Positions 1 through 8,796 of a stretch of DNA of 52,448 nt are shown here, piece after piece. This stretch comes from JABSSA01 sp039975755 (GTDB taxonomy: Bacteria > Pseudomonadota > Alphaproteobacteria > Rhodobacterales > Rhodobacteraceae), in contig JBDWGM010000130.1 of the NCBI GenBank assembly GCA_039975755.1, positions 1 to 52,448 on the forward strand, read 5' to 3'. Under the pieces are notes generated by a model. It worked only from the letters and a program-made list of their open reading frames with translations. It searched no databases and was not told the origin of the DNA. The position numbers were made by a program, and so were the translations under genes. Position 1 is the stretch's first letter. Every line of letters starts with the position of its first letter.

Positions 1-1
1 T

Positions 2-889
2 AACGCTTTGGCTGCGTCCGGTGTAAAAACCCGTCAACCTGACGGCCTGTCGATGGGATACGCACGTTTGTCTGCAGGCCGCACAAGCGTCATTGTGGAC
101 GCCGCAAAACCGCCTTCGGGCAAATCCAGCCCAAACGGGCATGCGTCCACTCTTGCTTTTGAACTGACCAGTGGACGACGGTCGCTGATTGTTAATTGTG
201 GCTCAGGCGTCCGGTTTGGTCCTGATTGGCGGCGCGCGGGGCGGGCGACACCGTCACATTCCGTATTATGTCTTGATGGGTTCTCTAGTTCCCGGCTTGG
301 ATCTTCTGACAAAGATTCCATCCACGAATTTCTTATCGAGGCACCTGATCAGGTTCCGATTGAAGTCAATCAAGCGCCGGATGGATTGCGGTTTCAAGGT
401 GGGCATGATGGATACGCCAAGACGCATGGCCTGACACAGGCGCGCGCATTGGAATTGACCTTCGACGGGCGCAGCTTGGTCGGAGAAGATTCGCTTCTTG
501 CGATCGAGGATGCACAAAAGCGTCGCTTCAAGGCCGCCATGAACGATCGCAACTCAACCGGCATCCCATTTGATATCCGTTTCCATTTGCACCCCGAAGT
601 GGAAGCAGCCTTGGATCTGGATGGAACGGTCATAACCATGGCTTTGAAATCTGGTGAAGTTTGGGTGTTCAGACATGATGGAACACAACGGCTCAGCCTT
701 GAACCAAGCGTATTTCTGGAGCAGCGCCGCCTGAAACCACGCGCTTCTCAGCAAATTGTTCTGAGTGGACATGCGACGCAATTTGCCACACAGGTCCGGT
801 GGTCCTTGTCCAAAGCGCAAGAAACTGCCATTGGCGTGCGCGACTTGCGACCTGATGATGAACCGTCCATGGACGACGGTACTAGATAA
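2..889 (+). CDS. Heparinase II/III-like protein, C-terminal part (cut by window edge)
   Basis: The reading frame is open to the left edge, so the gene starts before the window. About 295 residues of its C-terminus are visible. They look like the beta-sheet-rich C-terminal half of the heparinase II/III family: repeated short strands, a segment SLIVNCGSG, then a segment reading FDIRFHLHPEVEAALDLDG. That last region is typical of bacterial heparinase-like proteins, which act on polysaccharides. In Rhodobacteraceae such a gene commonly sits just upstream of purH, as here, with only 19 bases between them, so the two may be cotranscribed. The catalytic N-terminal alpha/alpha toroid is outside the window, so activity cannot be judged. 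Family assignment is moderately sure; the substrate is unknown. Confidence 0.7.
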   Translation, partial: NALAASGVKTRQPDGLSMGYARLSAGRTSVIVDAAKPPSGKSSPNGHASTLAFELTSGRRSLIVNCGSGVRFGPDWRRAGRATPSHSVLCLDGFSSSRLGSSDKDSIHEFLIEAPDQVPIEVNQAPDGLRFQGGHDGYAKTHGLTQARALELTFDGRSLVGEDSLLAIEDAQKRRFKAAMNDRNSTGIPFDIRFHLHPEVEAALDLDGTVITMALKSGEVWVFRHDGTQRLSLEPSVFLEQRRLKPRASQQIVLSGHATQFATQVRWSLSKAQETAIGVRDLRPDDEPSMDDGTR

Positions 890-908
890 ACCAAAGGACC
901 CTTTGCCA

Positions 909-2495
909 ATGACTGATCTTGCGCCTCTTCGCCGCGCCCTGTTGTCTGTTTCCGATAAAACTGGGCTGGTGGAATTTGCCCAAGAACTGGTCGGGCACAA
1001 CATCGAATTGGTCAGCACCGGCGGCACCGCTCGCACATTGAGAGACGCCGGGCTTACGGTCAAAGATGTATCAGATTTGACCGGCTTTCCCGAGATGATG
1101 GACGGCCGTGTAAAAACGTTGCATCCAGTGGTTCATGGCGGACTGCTTGCTTTGCGTGACAAGGCTGATCACACCGATGCGATGGATGCTCATAACATTG
1201 GGCCAATTGATCTGGTTGTCGTCAACCTTTACCCGTTCGAGGACGCGTTGTCGCGCAAGGCCGGATATGACGAGATGATCGAAAATATCGACATCGGCGG
1301 TCCTGCGATGATCCGATCCGCCGCAAAAAACCACCGTTTTGTCAGTATCATCACGGACGTTGAAGATTACGGGCCGTTTCTTGAAGAGCTGGCCGCCAAT
1401 AATGGCCAAACAAGTTACAGCTTGCGCCAAAAATTAGCGGCAACAGCTTACGCGCGCACTGCCGCATATGACACTGCGGTCAATACTTGGATGGCAACGC
1501 AAATAGATGGAACGCCAAGACGCCGTAGCTTTGCGGGCACCTTGTCCCAGGAAATGCGGTACGGCGAAAACCCACATCAGAACGCTGCGTTTTACACCGA
1601 TGGTTCAAACCGCCCCGGTATTGCGACCGCAAAACAGCATCAAGGCAAGGCGCTGAGCTATAATAACATCAACGATACGGATGCGGCCTTTGAGTTGGTC
1701 AGCGAATTCGCGCCCGAAGATGGCGCCGCCTGTGCCATCATCAAACACGCAAACCCATGCGGGGTGGCAACAGGTGCCACTTTGGAAGAAGCCTATACAC
1801 GCGCATTTAATTGTGATCGCACCAGCGCATTTGGCGGTATCATTGCGCTAAACCAAAACTTGGACGCAGCAACGGCCCAAAAAATCGTCGAGATCTTTAC
1901 CGAAGTGGTCATTGCCCCCGGTGCAGATGACGAAGCGCGAGAGATTTTCACGGCCAAGAAGAACCTGCGGCTTCTTACAACGGATGGTTTGGCCGATCCG
2001 CGTACGGCGGCATTGGCTTTCAAACAGGTGTCCGGTGGCTTTCTTGTTCAGGATAAAGATGTTGGGCACGTTGCGAAAAGCCAATTGAAGGTTGTGACAG
2101 AACGCGCGCCAACTGAAACTGAAATGAACGATATGCTTTTGGCTTGGACCGTGGCCAAACATGTAAAATCCAATGCGATCATATATGTTAAAGACGGGGC
2201 AACCGTCGGCGTCGGAGCCGGACAAATGAGCCGCGTCGACAGCTCGCGTATTGCGGCACGCAAAGCACTGGATATGGCAGAAGCTATGGGATTACCGGCA
2301 CCATTGACGCAAGGCTCCGCTGTGGCATCTGACGCGTTTTTCCCGTTTGCAGACGGGCTTGTGACAGCCGCCGAAGCGGGTGCGACAGCGCTTATTCAAC
2401 CTGGTGGATCCATGCGAGATGAAGAAGTCATCGCCGCTGCGAACGAGCTTGGGCTGGCCATGGTCTTTACCGGGCAACGGCATTTCCGCCACTAG
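909..2495 (+). CDS. purH: Bifunctional AICAR transformylase / IMP cyclohydrolase PurH
   Basis: Catalyses the last two steps of de novo IMP synthesis: formylation of AICAR with 10-formyl-tetrahydrofolate, then cyclisation to IMP, in the cytosol. The 528-residue protein has the usual length. The N-terminal MGS-like cyclohydrolase domain (about residues 8-145) carries SVSDKTG, VSTGGTA and the GRVKTLHP motif. The transformylase domain follows, with RYGENPHQ near residue 218, IIKHANPCG near 278, SAFGGIIA, and the closing signature DAFFPFADG near 470. An in-frame ATG further upstream at 765 exists, but it lies inside the preceding gene. Family alignment starts at the ATG chosen here, giving MTDLAPLRRALLSVSDKTG. 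lspA begins 8 bases downstream, suggesting cotranscription. Confidence 0.97.
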   Translation: MTDLAPLRRALLSVSDKTGLVEFAQELVGHNIELVSTGGTARTLRDAGLTVKDVSDLTGFPEMMDGRVKTLHPVVHGGLLALRDKADHTDAMDAHNIGPIDLVVVNLYPFEDALSRKAGYDEMIENIDIGGPAMIRSAAKNHRFVSIITDVEDYGPFLEELAANNGQTSYSLRQKLAATAYARTAAYDTAVNTWMATQIDGTPRRRSFAGTLSQEMRYGENPHQNAAFYTDGSNRPGIATAKQHQGKALSYNNINDTDAAFELVSEFAPEDGAACAIIKHANPCGVATGATLEEAYTRAFNCDRTSAFGGIIALNQNLDAATAQKIVEIFTEVVIAPGADDEAREIFTAKKNLRLLTTDGLADPRTAALAFKQVSGGFLVQDKDVGHVAKSQLKVVTERAPTETEMNDMLLAWTVAKHVKSNAIIYVKDGATVGVGAGQMSRVDSSRIAARKALDMAEAMGLPAPLTQGSAVASDAFFPFADGLVTAAEAGATALIQPGGSMRDEEVIAAANELGLAMVFTGQRHFRH

Positions 2496-2503
2496 GAGAA
2501 CGC

Positions 2504-2977
2504 ATGCGTTTAGTTGGTATAGCCGCGCTGATTGCTGCCTTGTTAGATCAAGTCAGCAAGTACATTGTTGTCCATTCTATGCAACTTGAGCGCGTAAATA
2601 GTATCGAGGTTTTGCCCCCATTTCTAAATTTCCGCTACGGAGAAAACCGTGGGATCAATTTCGGGTTATTTGGCGACGATGTAAGCTCTTGGGTTTTAAT
2701 TGGACTGGCGACTGTAATCTGCCTTGTCGTATTGTGGTGGTTGCGACATCCGCAACCAAAACTGGCGCAATTTAGTGGTGGATTATTGATTGGCGGGGCC
2801 ATCGGCAACATTTTTGACAGATACTGGTATGGGTATGTTTTGGATTTCCTGAACATGTCTTGCTGTGGAATCAACAACCCATTTGTCTTCAATGTCGCTG
2901 ATATTTTCATCTTTGCCGGGGCCATCGGTCTGGCATTCTTTGCTAAAGACGCAACCAAGACGAAAAAGGGTGCGTGA
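2504..2977 (+). CDS. lspA: Lipoprotein signal peptidase (signal peptidase II)
   Basis: Inner-membrane aspartyl protease that cleaves the signal peptide of diacylglyceryl-modified prolipoproteins at the lipobox Cys. The protein is 157 residues, normal for the family. It shows four hydrophobic segments (about residues 1-25, 62-82, 90-108 and 130-150), the conserved NRGINFG near residue 48, GGAIGNIFDR near 98 with the first catalytic Asp, and FNVADIFIFAG near 128 with the second. The start ATG lies 8 bases after purH. The next gene encodes a predicted lipoprotein, a likely client, though the pairing may simply reflect the conserved gene order in Rhodobacteraceae. Confidence 0.96.
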   Translation: MRLVGIAALIAALLDQVSKYIVVHSMQLERVNSIEVLPPFLNFRYGENRGINFGLFGDDVSSWVLIGLATVICLVVLWWLRHPQPKLAQFSGGLLIGGAIGNIFDRYWYGYVLDFLNMSCCGINNPFVFNVADIFIFAGAIGLAFFAKDATKTKKGA

Positions 2978-3028
2978 CAATCCACCAAAGGCTGAGATAT
3001 TAATCGTCCGAAGTTGAAGGAGAGCATG

Positions 3029-3538
3029 ATGCGCACCGCAAGCCTGCTGATCATTCTAAGCACACTGACGCTTAGCGCCTGCGGCGAGCCCAAGCTGCGC
3101 GAATTGCGCAATCCTGGGGAGGGACCGGACGAATTTATCGTGTCGCCTCCGCTGCCATTGCAAGAACCGGAAAGCTATTCATCATTGCCACAGCCAACGC
3201 CTGGCGGGTCAAATATCACTGATCCAAGGCCACTTGATGATGTTGCAACCTCTTTGGGCGGACAACGGACGTCTCCGACAGGTCCAGTCCCCGGAGCTGA
3301 TGCAGGAATCGTAAGTTACGCAAGCCGCAACGGTGTCGCCCCCGATATTCGTGCTCAGCTTGCCGAAGAAGACGCCGCGTTCCGCAAACGTCAAGCGCGA
3401 TTCGCGAATATCAAACTGTTCCCCGTTGATCGCTACGCAGATGCATACCGTCGCCAAGCCATCAACCCGGAAGCAGTCGCCAGAGTTTACCGTCGTGCCG
3501 GGATTGTGACGCCGACAGCGCCTCCTGCATCACGTTAA
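3029..3538 (+). CDS. DUF3035 domain lipoprotein
   Basis: A 169-residue predicted outer- or inner-membrane lipoprotein. It begins with a short hydrophobic signal and a lipobox ending LSAC (Cys at about residue 18). The mature part is rich in Pro and Ser at first (segments like FIVSPPLPLQ) and then charged. The layout LRNPGEGPDEF just after the lipobox is characteristic of the DUF3035 family of alphaproteobacteria, whose function is unknown. AAGGAG at 3017-3022 is spaced best for the ATG at 3029; an adjacent ATG at 3026 and a TTG at 3014 are alternatives. It lies between lspA and the M16 peptidase pair, a conserved neighbourhood, so a cell-envelope role is a fair inference. Confidence 0.82.
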   Translation: MRTASLLIILSTLTLSACGEPKLRELRNPGEGPDEFIVSPPLPLQEPESYSSLPQPTPGGSNITDPRPLDDVATSLGGQRTSPTGPVPGADAGIVSYASRNGVAPDIRAQLAEEDAAFRKRQARFANIKLFPVDRYADAYRRQAINPEAVARVYRRAGIVTPTAPPASR

Positions 3539-3632
3539 TCGTGTCAATATTATAACAAATGCGCCAGTCCTCTTGAACCAAGCAGGGCACGGTGTAGCTA
3601 TGAGTCACGCCCAGTTTGCGAGAGGAACCATA

Positions 3633-4976
3633 ATGACCAAAGCGCGCGCCTTGCTACTTGCCGCCGCGACGGCCCTGACACCGGTCACCGTTAAAGCCGC
3701 GGATGATCAGGTCACTACGTTTTCATTGGACAACGGCATGCAGGTCGTTGTCGTCGAAGATCACCGTGCCCCTGTTGTTCAGCATATGGTGTGGTATCGC
3801 GCCGGATCCGCTGACGAAGAACCCGGCGCATCTGGTGCCGCACATTTTCTGGAACATTTGCTGTTCAAAGCGACGGACACTTTGGAATCTGGTGAGTTTT
3901 CGGCTGTAGTTGCTGCGAATGGCGGGAATGACAACGCCTTCACCAGCTATGATTACACTGCCTACTTTCAACGCGTGGCCGCTGACCGCCTTGAGCTGAT
4001 GATGCAGATGGAATCGGACCGAATGCGCAATATCCGGATAACAGAACAAGATATTCTGACCGAACGCGATGTGATCATCGAAGAACGCAATCAACGTACC
4101 GAAAACAATCCAAGGTCTTTGTTTGGTGAACAGATGAGCGCGGCCCAGTATCTGAACCACGGATACGGCGTCCCGATCATCGGTTGGATGCACGAGATGG
4201 AAACGCTCGATCTGGGAAATACGATGGCGTATTATGATCGCTTCTATCATCCAAACAATGCTGTTTTGGTTGTTACAGGTGACGTTACACCAGAAAACGT
4301 ACGCGAACTGGCGGAAACCTATTACGGTGTCATTCCGTCCGATCCAGAAAAGCGGACACACGAACGCACCCAAGAACCGCCCCAACGCGCCGAACGCCGC
4401 GTTATTTACCGCGATGCACGTGTTGCACAACCTTACGTCCAACGATCCTATTCTGCCCCGGAACGTGATCCCGGTTCGCAGGAAAAAGCGGCCGCTTTGA
4501 CAATTCTGGCTGAAGTTTTGGGTGGTGGTACAACGTCGTATCTGGCTGAGAAACTGCAGTTTGATACACAAAAAGCAGTTTATGCAGGCTCGTTTTATCG
4601 CGGTACGTCACGCGACGACACCAGTTTTGATGTCATCGTGGTCCCTTCACCGGGCGTTAGTCTGGAAGAAGCCGAGACGTTGATGGACGAGACACTGGCG
4701 CAGTTTATCGAAGACGGCGTCGACGAAGAACAATTGGCCCGCATTAAGCAACAGCTCAAAGCCTCGCAGATCTATGCGCGCGATAATGTCGACAGTATCG
4801 GCAACCGCTATGGGCAGGCCTTGTCCACAGGTCTCAGCGTGCAGGACGTCCAAGATTGGCCGAATATTCTGCAAGCCGTGACAGGAGATGATGTGATCGA
4901 AGCAGCGCGGGCTGTGATGGACAAACGTGCCAGCGTAACAGGCTGGCTAATGCGTGACGAAGAGGTGACTCAATGA
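3633..4976 (+). CDS. M16 family zinc peptidase, catalytic-type subunit
   Basis: Secreted or periplasmic pitrilysin-family metalloprotease of 447 residues. A signal peptide is visible at residues 1-22, ending VKA before AD. The inverted zinc-binding motif HFLEH is at residues 71-75, and the distal Glu probably lies in the ERDVIIEERNQ helix near residue 148. These are the features of the catalytic half of an M16 enzyme. The ATG at 3633 is preceded by AGAGGA with good spacing. An in-frame ATG 60 bases upstream would destroy the signal peptide. The downstream partner overlaps by 4 bases and carries the complementary Arg/Tyr motif, so the two probably form a heterodimer, as known for some other bacterial M16 gene pairs. 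Substrate unknown. Confidence 0.92.
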   Translation: MTKARALLLAAATALTPVTVKAADDQVTTFSLDNGMQVVVVEDHRAPVVQHMVWYRAGSADEEPGASGAAHFLEHLLFKATDTLESGEFSAVVAANGGNDNAFTSYDYTAYFQRVAADRLELMMQMESDRMRNIRITEQDILTERDVIIEERNQRTENNPRSLFGEQMSAAQYLNHGYGVPIIGWMHEMETLDLGNTMAYYDRFYHPNNAVLVVTGDVTPENVRELAETYYGVIPSDPEKRTHERTQEPPQRAERRVIYRDARVAQPYVQRSYSAPERDPGSQEKAAALTILAEVLGGGTTSYLAEKLQFDTQKAVYAGSFYRGTSRDDTSFDVIVVPSPGVSLEEAETLMDETLAQFIEDGVDEEQLARIKQQLKASQIYARDNVDSIGNRYGQALSTGLSVQDVQDWPNILQAVTGDDVIEAARAVMDKRASVTGWLMRDEEVTQ

Positions 4977-6283
4977 TGCGGATATTTGCAACACTGTTTT
5001 CTCTGTTTTTCCTGACCTTGCCAGCACAGGCAGAGGTCAAGATCGAAGAGGTCATCAGCCCCGGCGGGATCAAGGCGTGGTTGGTTCAAGAACCCTCTAT
5101 TCCTTTCATGGCGCTTGAAATCCGCTTTCGCGGTGGTGCATCTTTGGATGCGCCAGGCAAACGCGGCGCAGCTTACCTCATGACGGGTTTGTTGGAAGAA
5201 GGCACCGGTGATCTTGATAGCCGTGGGTTTGCGAAAGCAGTCGAAGGACTGGCTGCAACCTTCGGATACGACACAAGCGATGATGCAGCGAGCATTTCAG
5301 GCCGGTTTCTAACTGAAAACCGGGACGAAGCTGTTGAATTGTTGCGGCGGTCCCTACTTGAACCAAGTTTCAACCAAACCGATATCGACCGAGTGAGGGA
5401 ACAGGTCCTGTCTGGTCTGCGCTCAGATGCACAAGACCCAAATAACATCGCTCGATTGGCGTGGGATTCCAGAACATTTGGCGACCACCCTTATGGATCT
5501 GCCTTCAAAGGCACCGTGGAAAGCGTTCAGGCGTTGACGCGGGATGATATCGTGGCGGCCCATTCCGCTGTCTTTGCGAAAGATCGCATTTATGTCGGCG
5601 CAGTTGGCGATATCACCCCCGAAGAACTGGGCCCGATGTTGGACAAACTGCTGGGTGATTTGCCGGATACTGGGGCTCCAATGCCCGCTCAGGCGGATCT
5701 GAAAATCGAAGGTGGATTGCACGTCACTGAATTTGACACGCCTCAGTCTGTCGCAATCTTTGGTCACTCGGGCATTGATCAGGACGACCCTGATTTCTTT
5801 GCTGCGCGGATATTGAACCAAGTTCTTGGGGCCGGTGGATTTGAAAGCCGCCTGACCACCGAGGTGCGCGAAAAACGAGGCCTCACCTACGGTGTTTACT
5901 CGTTCCTCGCATCGCAGGATTTGGCGGCAACGGTTCAAGGTCAGGTGGCTTCGGCCAATGATCGAATTGGCCAAGCCATTGATGTCATCAAAGACGAATG
6001 GGCCAAAGCTGCGACCGAAGGCATCACTCAGGAAGAACTGGATGCGGCCAAAACCTATGTCACGGGTGCCTATCCGTTGAACTTTTCAGGCAACGGTCAA
6101 ATCGCGCGGATTATGGTGGGCATGCAAATGCTTGGCCTGCCGATTGACTATATCGCGACACGCAACGAAAAAGTCGAAGCTGTAACGCTTGAGGATGCGA
6201 ACCGCGTGGCGGCGTATCTGCTGCAGCCCGAAAACCTGATGTTTGTTGTGGTCGGCAAGCCCGAAGGGCTTTCGGCCAACTAA
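4973..6283 (+). CDS. M16 family peptidase partner subunit (no zinc motif)
   Basis: A 436-residue protein with a signal peptide (residues 1-20, ending PAQA) and the M16 fold. At the place where active subunits have HxxEH it reads AYLMTGLLEEG (about residues 67-77), so both His ligands are missing. It keeps the REKRGLTYG segment (residues 299-307), whose Arg and Tyr assist substrate binding in the C-terminal half of M16 enzymes. It therefore looks like the non-catalytic partner of the upstream peptidase. The start ATG overlaps the upstream TGA (ATGA), implying translational coupling and equal dosage. A strong hairpin terminator follows. Confidence 0.9.
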   Translation: MMRIFATLFSLFFLTLPAQAEVKIEEVISPGGIKAWLVQEPSIPFMALEIRFRGGASLDAPGKRGAAYLMTGLLEEGTGDLDSRGFAKAVEGLAATFGYDTSDDAASISGRFLTENRDEAVELLRRSLLEPSFNQTDIDRVREQVLSGLRSDAQDPNNIARLAWDSRTFGDHPYGSAFKGTVESVQALTRDDIVAAHSAVFAKDRIYVGAVGDITPEELGPMLDKLLGDLPDTGAPMPAQADLKIEGGLHVTEFDTPQSVAIFGHSGIDQDDPDFFAARILNQVLGAGGFESRLTTEVREKRGLTYGVYSFLASQDLAATVQGQVASANDRIGQAIDVIKDEWAKAATEGITQEELDAAKTYVTGAYPLNFSGNGQIARIMVGMQMLGLPIDYIATRNEKVEAVTLEDANRVAAYLLQPENLMFVVVGKPEGLSAN

Positions 6284-6308
6284 ACCCAGACGAACAGGAA
6301 ATTAAAAG

Positions 6309-6340
6309 AGGCGGGGCTGATGCTCCGCCTTTCCTTTATT
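6309..6340 (+). terminator. Rho-independent terminator after the M16 operon
   Basis: A 9-bp stem (AGGCGGGGC with GCTCCGCCT, one G-U pair) closes a TGAT loop at 6309-6330 and is followed by TTTCCTTTATT. A run of A before the stem gives a weaker U tract for the opposite strand. It may therefore also serve the convergent aldehyde dehydrogenase gene, whose stop codon lies inside the tail. Confidence 0.85.
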
Positions 6341-8678
6341 CCCCATATGGCACCCAGATTGTTTTGACTTCGGTTGCGGCTTGTAGGAATGCGCGTCCTT
6401 CTCCGTCCGGTCCGAACCAATCCCGTGCTTTGGCGTTATTGACCCAAGTCCGTTTCAGATTGCTTGCCGCGCCGCGTTCAACCGCGCCAGACGTGTCGCT
6501 GCCAGAAAAAGACCACACAGCGTCGATGTCCATATGAGATGCCATATGGCTGACAAGGTCAGAATGCGCACCCGTCAATATGTTCACCACTCCGCCCGGC
6601 ACATCAGAGGTTTCAAGAACCTGATAAAAATCTGTCGCCGCCAGTGGGAATGGCTCTGAGGCGGCAAGAACAATGCGATTGCCCATAGCAATGGCAGGCG
6701 CCATCAAGGACACCAGCCCCAAAAGTGGTGTTTCATCCGGGCACAGCGCCCCAATGACACCAACGGGTTCATTCATCGCAAGGGCGACGCCGCGCATTGG
6801 CACCCCTTTGGCTTGGCCATCATATTTGTCGGCCCAAGCTGCGTAAGTGAACAATCTATTTATAGCTGCATCAACTTCTGCAGCCCCTTTGCGCCCACCT
6901 TGCATTGCATCCAATCGCTCGGCAAATTCTGCGCTGCGGGCCTGCAAATTCTCTGCAATGTAATACAGGATTTGAGCCCGCAAATGTCCTGTTGTCCCGG
7001 ACCAGGATTTGGCGGCTTGTGCCGCCTCAACGGCGTTGCGCAAATCCTTCCGATTGGCCAACCCGACTTGACCCAGAAACGCGCCAGATTTGCCATATAC
7101 CGCCCGGGAATATCCGCCATCTGGACGGGCTTGTTTGCCGCCTACATACATTTTCGCGGTCCGATCCAACGGATCAGCCGGCGCACCGTCCCCTTGCAGG
7201 GCCGTAATTGGTTTCAACGCCTTTTCGGTGCCTTTTGGACGTGTATAGGCCTGTAAACCTTCCCACCCGCCTTCACGGCCAAACCCGCTTTCTCGCACGC
7301 CACCAAAGCCAGCAGCTGCGTCGAACAAGTTCGTTGCATTAATCCACACCACACCGGCCACAAGCTTTGGGGCTATATCTAAGGCAAGGTTCACGTTTTC
7401 CGTCCACACAGTGGCAGCCAGCCCATATCGCGTGTTGTTGGCCAGCTGCACGGCCTCGTCCGGTGTGCGGAATGTCGTCGATACCAAAACAGGCCCGAAA
7501 ATCTCTTCCTGCATCAGCGTGTCAGCGGTATTCAAACCCGTGATCAGTGTCGGCGGGTAAAAGGACCCAACCGAAGGCAATTCCGCCGACGCCTGAAACG
7601 TTTCGCCTGCAGTGTTGGCTTCAACCATGCCTTTGATGGCGGCAAGCTGTATAGGATCGACAACAGCCCCCACATCGATCGACTTATCCAGCTGATCACC
7701 GACACGCAGTTTGTTCATCCGTGTCCGCAGCTTTGCATAAAATGCATCCGCAATCGGTTCATGCACCAACAAACGCGACCCGGCACAACACACCTGCCCT
7801 TGGTTGAACCAAATGGCGTCGACCAAACCTTCGATTGCGCTGTCGATGTCAGCGTCATCAAACACGATATAGGGCGACTTTCCCCCCAGCTCGAGCGTTA
7901 AGGCCTTGCCGCTGCCTGCTGTCGCTTCGCGAATGCGACGCCCTACGGATGTTGATCCGGTAAACGCGATCTTGTCGACATCAGATGCCACGATCATTTC
8001 ACCCACGGCCCCATCACCGGTGACGATATTTACGACCCCTTTGGGCACGCCTGCCTCTTTGCAGATATCGGCAAACAACAACGTCGTCAGCGATGTGTAT
8101 TCCGCGGGCTTCAGAACAACCGTGTTCCCCATCGCCAAAGCTGGCGCGACTTTCCACGCCAACATCAAAAGCGGGAAGTTCCACGGCACGATTTGCCCAC
8201 ACACACCCAAAGCTTGGCGATCGGGCAATTCCGCGTCCATCAGTTGCGCCATACCTGCATGGTAATAAAAATGACGCTGCGCCAGTGGAATATCGATGTC
8301 CCGGCTTTCGCGAATGGGTTTCCCATTATCGAGGCTCTCAAGCACCGCAAACAACCGGCTGTGTTTTTGCAACACTCGCGCAATCGCATAGAGCACCCGC
8401 GCGCGTCCGTGCCCACCCAGCTTTTGCCACGACCCTTGCGCCTTGCGGGCGGCAGCGACTGCGGCATCCACATCGGATTGTTTGGCTTGCGAGACTTGGG
8501 CTAGGTTTTCCCCATTGGCCGGGTTCGTACTGGGAAATCCTTTACCCGCTTTTGTGAACGCACCGTCGATGAAATGGCCGAATTTGCGATTATGCGAATC
8601 CAGCCAGCTTTGCGCTTCGGCCGTGCTTTCAGGAGCCAGACCGTATTCCATGCTTTCAAAGATCTCTTTGACTGTCAT
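6336..8678 (-). CDS. Two-domain aldehyde dehydrogenase, ALDH16 type
   Basis: A 780-residue protein, far longer than the usual 480-500 of the family. Residues 1-505 are a complete ALDH domain: PWNFPLLML near 165, FTGSTSVGR near 239, ELGGKSP near 263 with the general-base Glu, and GQVCCAG with the catalytic Cys at about residue 297. From about residue 515 a second ALDH-like domain begins (MYVGGKQARP). It keeps the nucleotide-fold half (ALCPDETPLLGL, APAIAMGN) but has no GQxC motif, so it should be catalytically dead. This architecture is that of ALDH16; bacterial ALDH16 enzymes with an intact Cys are known in Rhodobacteraceae relatives. It lies 118 bases downstream of deoC, so oxidation of the acetaldehyde made by DeoC is a reasonable but unproven role. 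The start is the ATG matching the N-terminus of the first domain. Confidence 0.9.
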   Translation of the reverse strand: MTVKEIFESMEYGLAPESTAEAQSWLDSHNRKFGHFIDGAFTKAGKGFPSTNPANGENLAQVSQAKQSDVDAAVAAARKAQGSWQKLGGHGRARVLYAIARVLQKHSRLFAVLESLDNGKPIRESRDIDIPLAQRHFYYHAGMAQLMDAELPDRQALGVCGQIVPWNFPLLMLAWKVAPALAMGNTVVLKPAEYTSLTTLLFADICKEAGVPKGVVNIVTGDGAVGEMIVASDVDKIAFTGSTSVGRRIREATAGSGKALTLELGGKSPYIVFDDADIDSAIEGLVDAIWFNQGQVCCAGSRLLVHEPIADAFYAKLRTRMNKLRVGDQLDKSIDVGAVVDPIQLAAIKGMVEANTAGETFQASAELPSVGSFYPPTLITGLNTADTLMQEEIFGPVLVSTTFRTPDEAVQLANNTRYGLAATVWTENVNLALDIAPKLVAGVVWINATNLFDAAAGFGGVRESGFGREGGWEGLQAYTRPKGTEKALKPITALQGDGAPADPLDRTAKMYVGGKQARPDGGYSRAVYGKSGAFLGQVGLANRKDLRNAVEAAQAAKSWSGTTGHLRAQILYYIAENLQARSAEFAERLDAMQGGRKGAAEVDAAINRLFTYAAWADKYDGQAKGVPMRGVALAMNEPVGVIGALCPDETPLLGLVSLMAPAIAMGNRIVLAASEPFPLAATDFYQVLETSDVPGGVVNILTGAHSDLVSHMASHMDIDAVWSFSGSDTSGAVERGAASNLKRTWVNNAKARDWFGPDGEGRAFLQAATEVKTIWVPYGE

Positions 8679-8796
8679 ACCAAGGCTCCTGTCGTGCAAC
8701 CTTCCGGCATAAGCACTTGTGTTGCTAAGGGTGAAATTATTGCTGGATTGTTTGCGGGTCTGCCACCGCACTTTGGACTAAACTCATGCATGCTGA

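Noticed and set aside
3723..4571. Long open frame on the minus strand inside the first M16 peptidase gene (282 codons)
   Set aside because: No recognisable motif or ribosome-binding site; the opposite strand encodes a clear peptidase with HFLEH. A shadow of codon bias.
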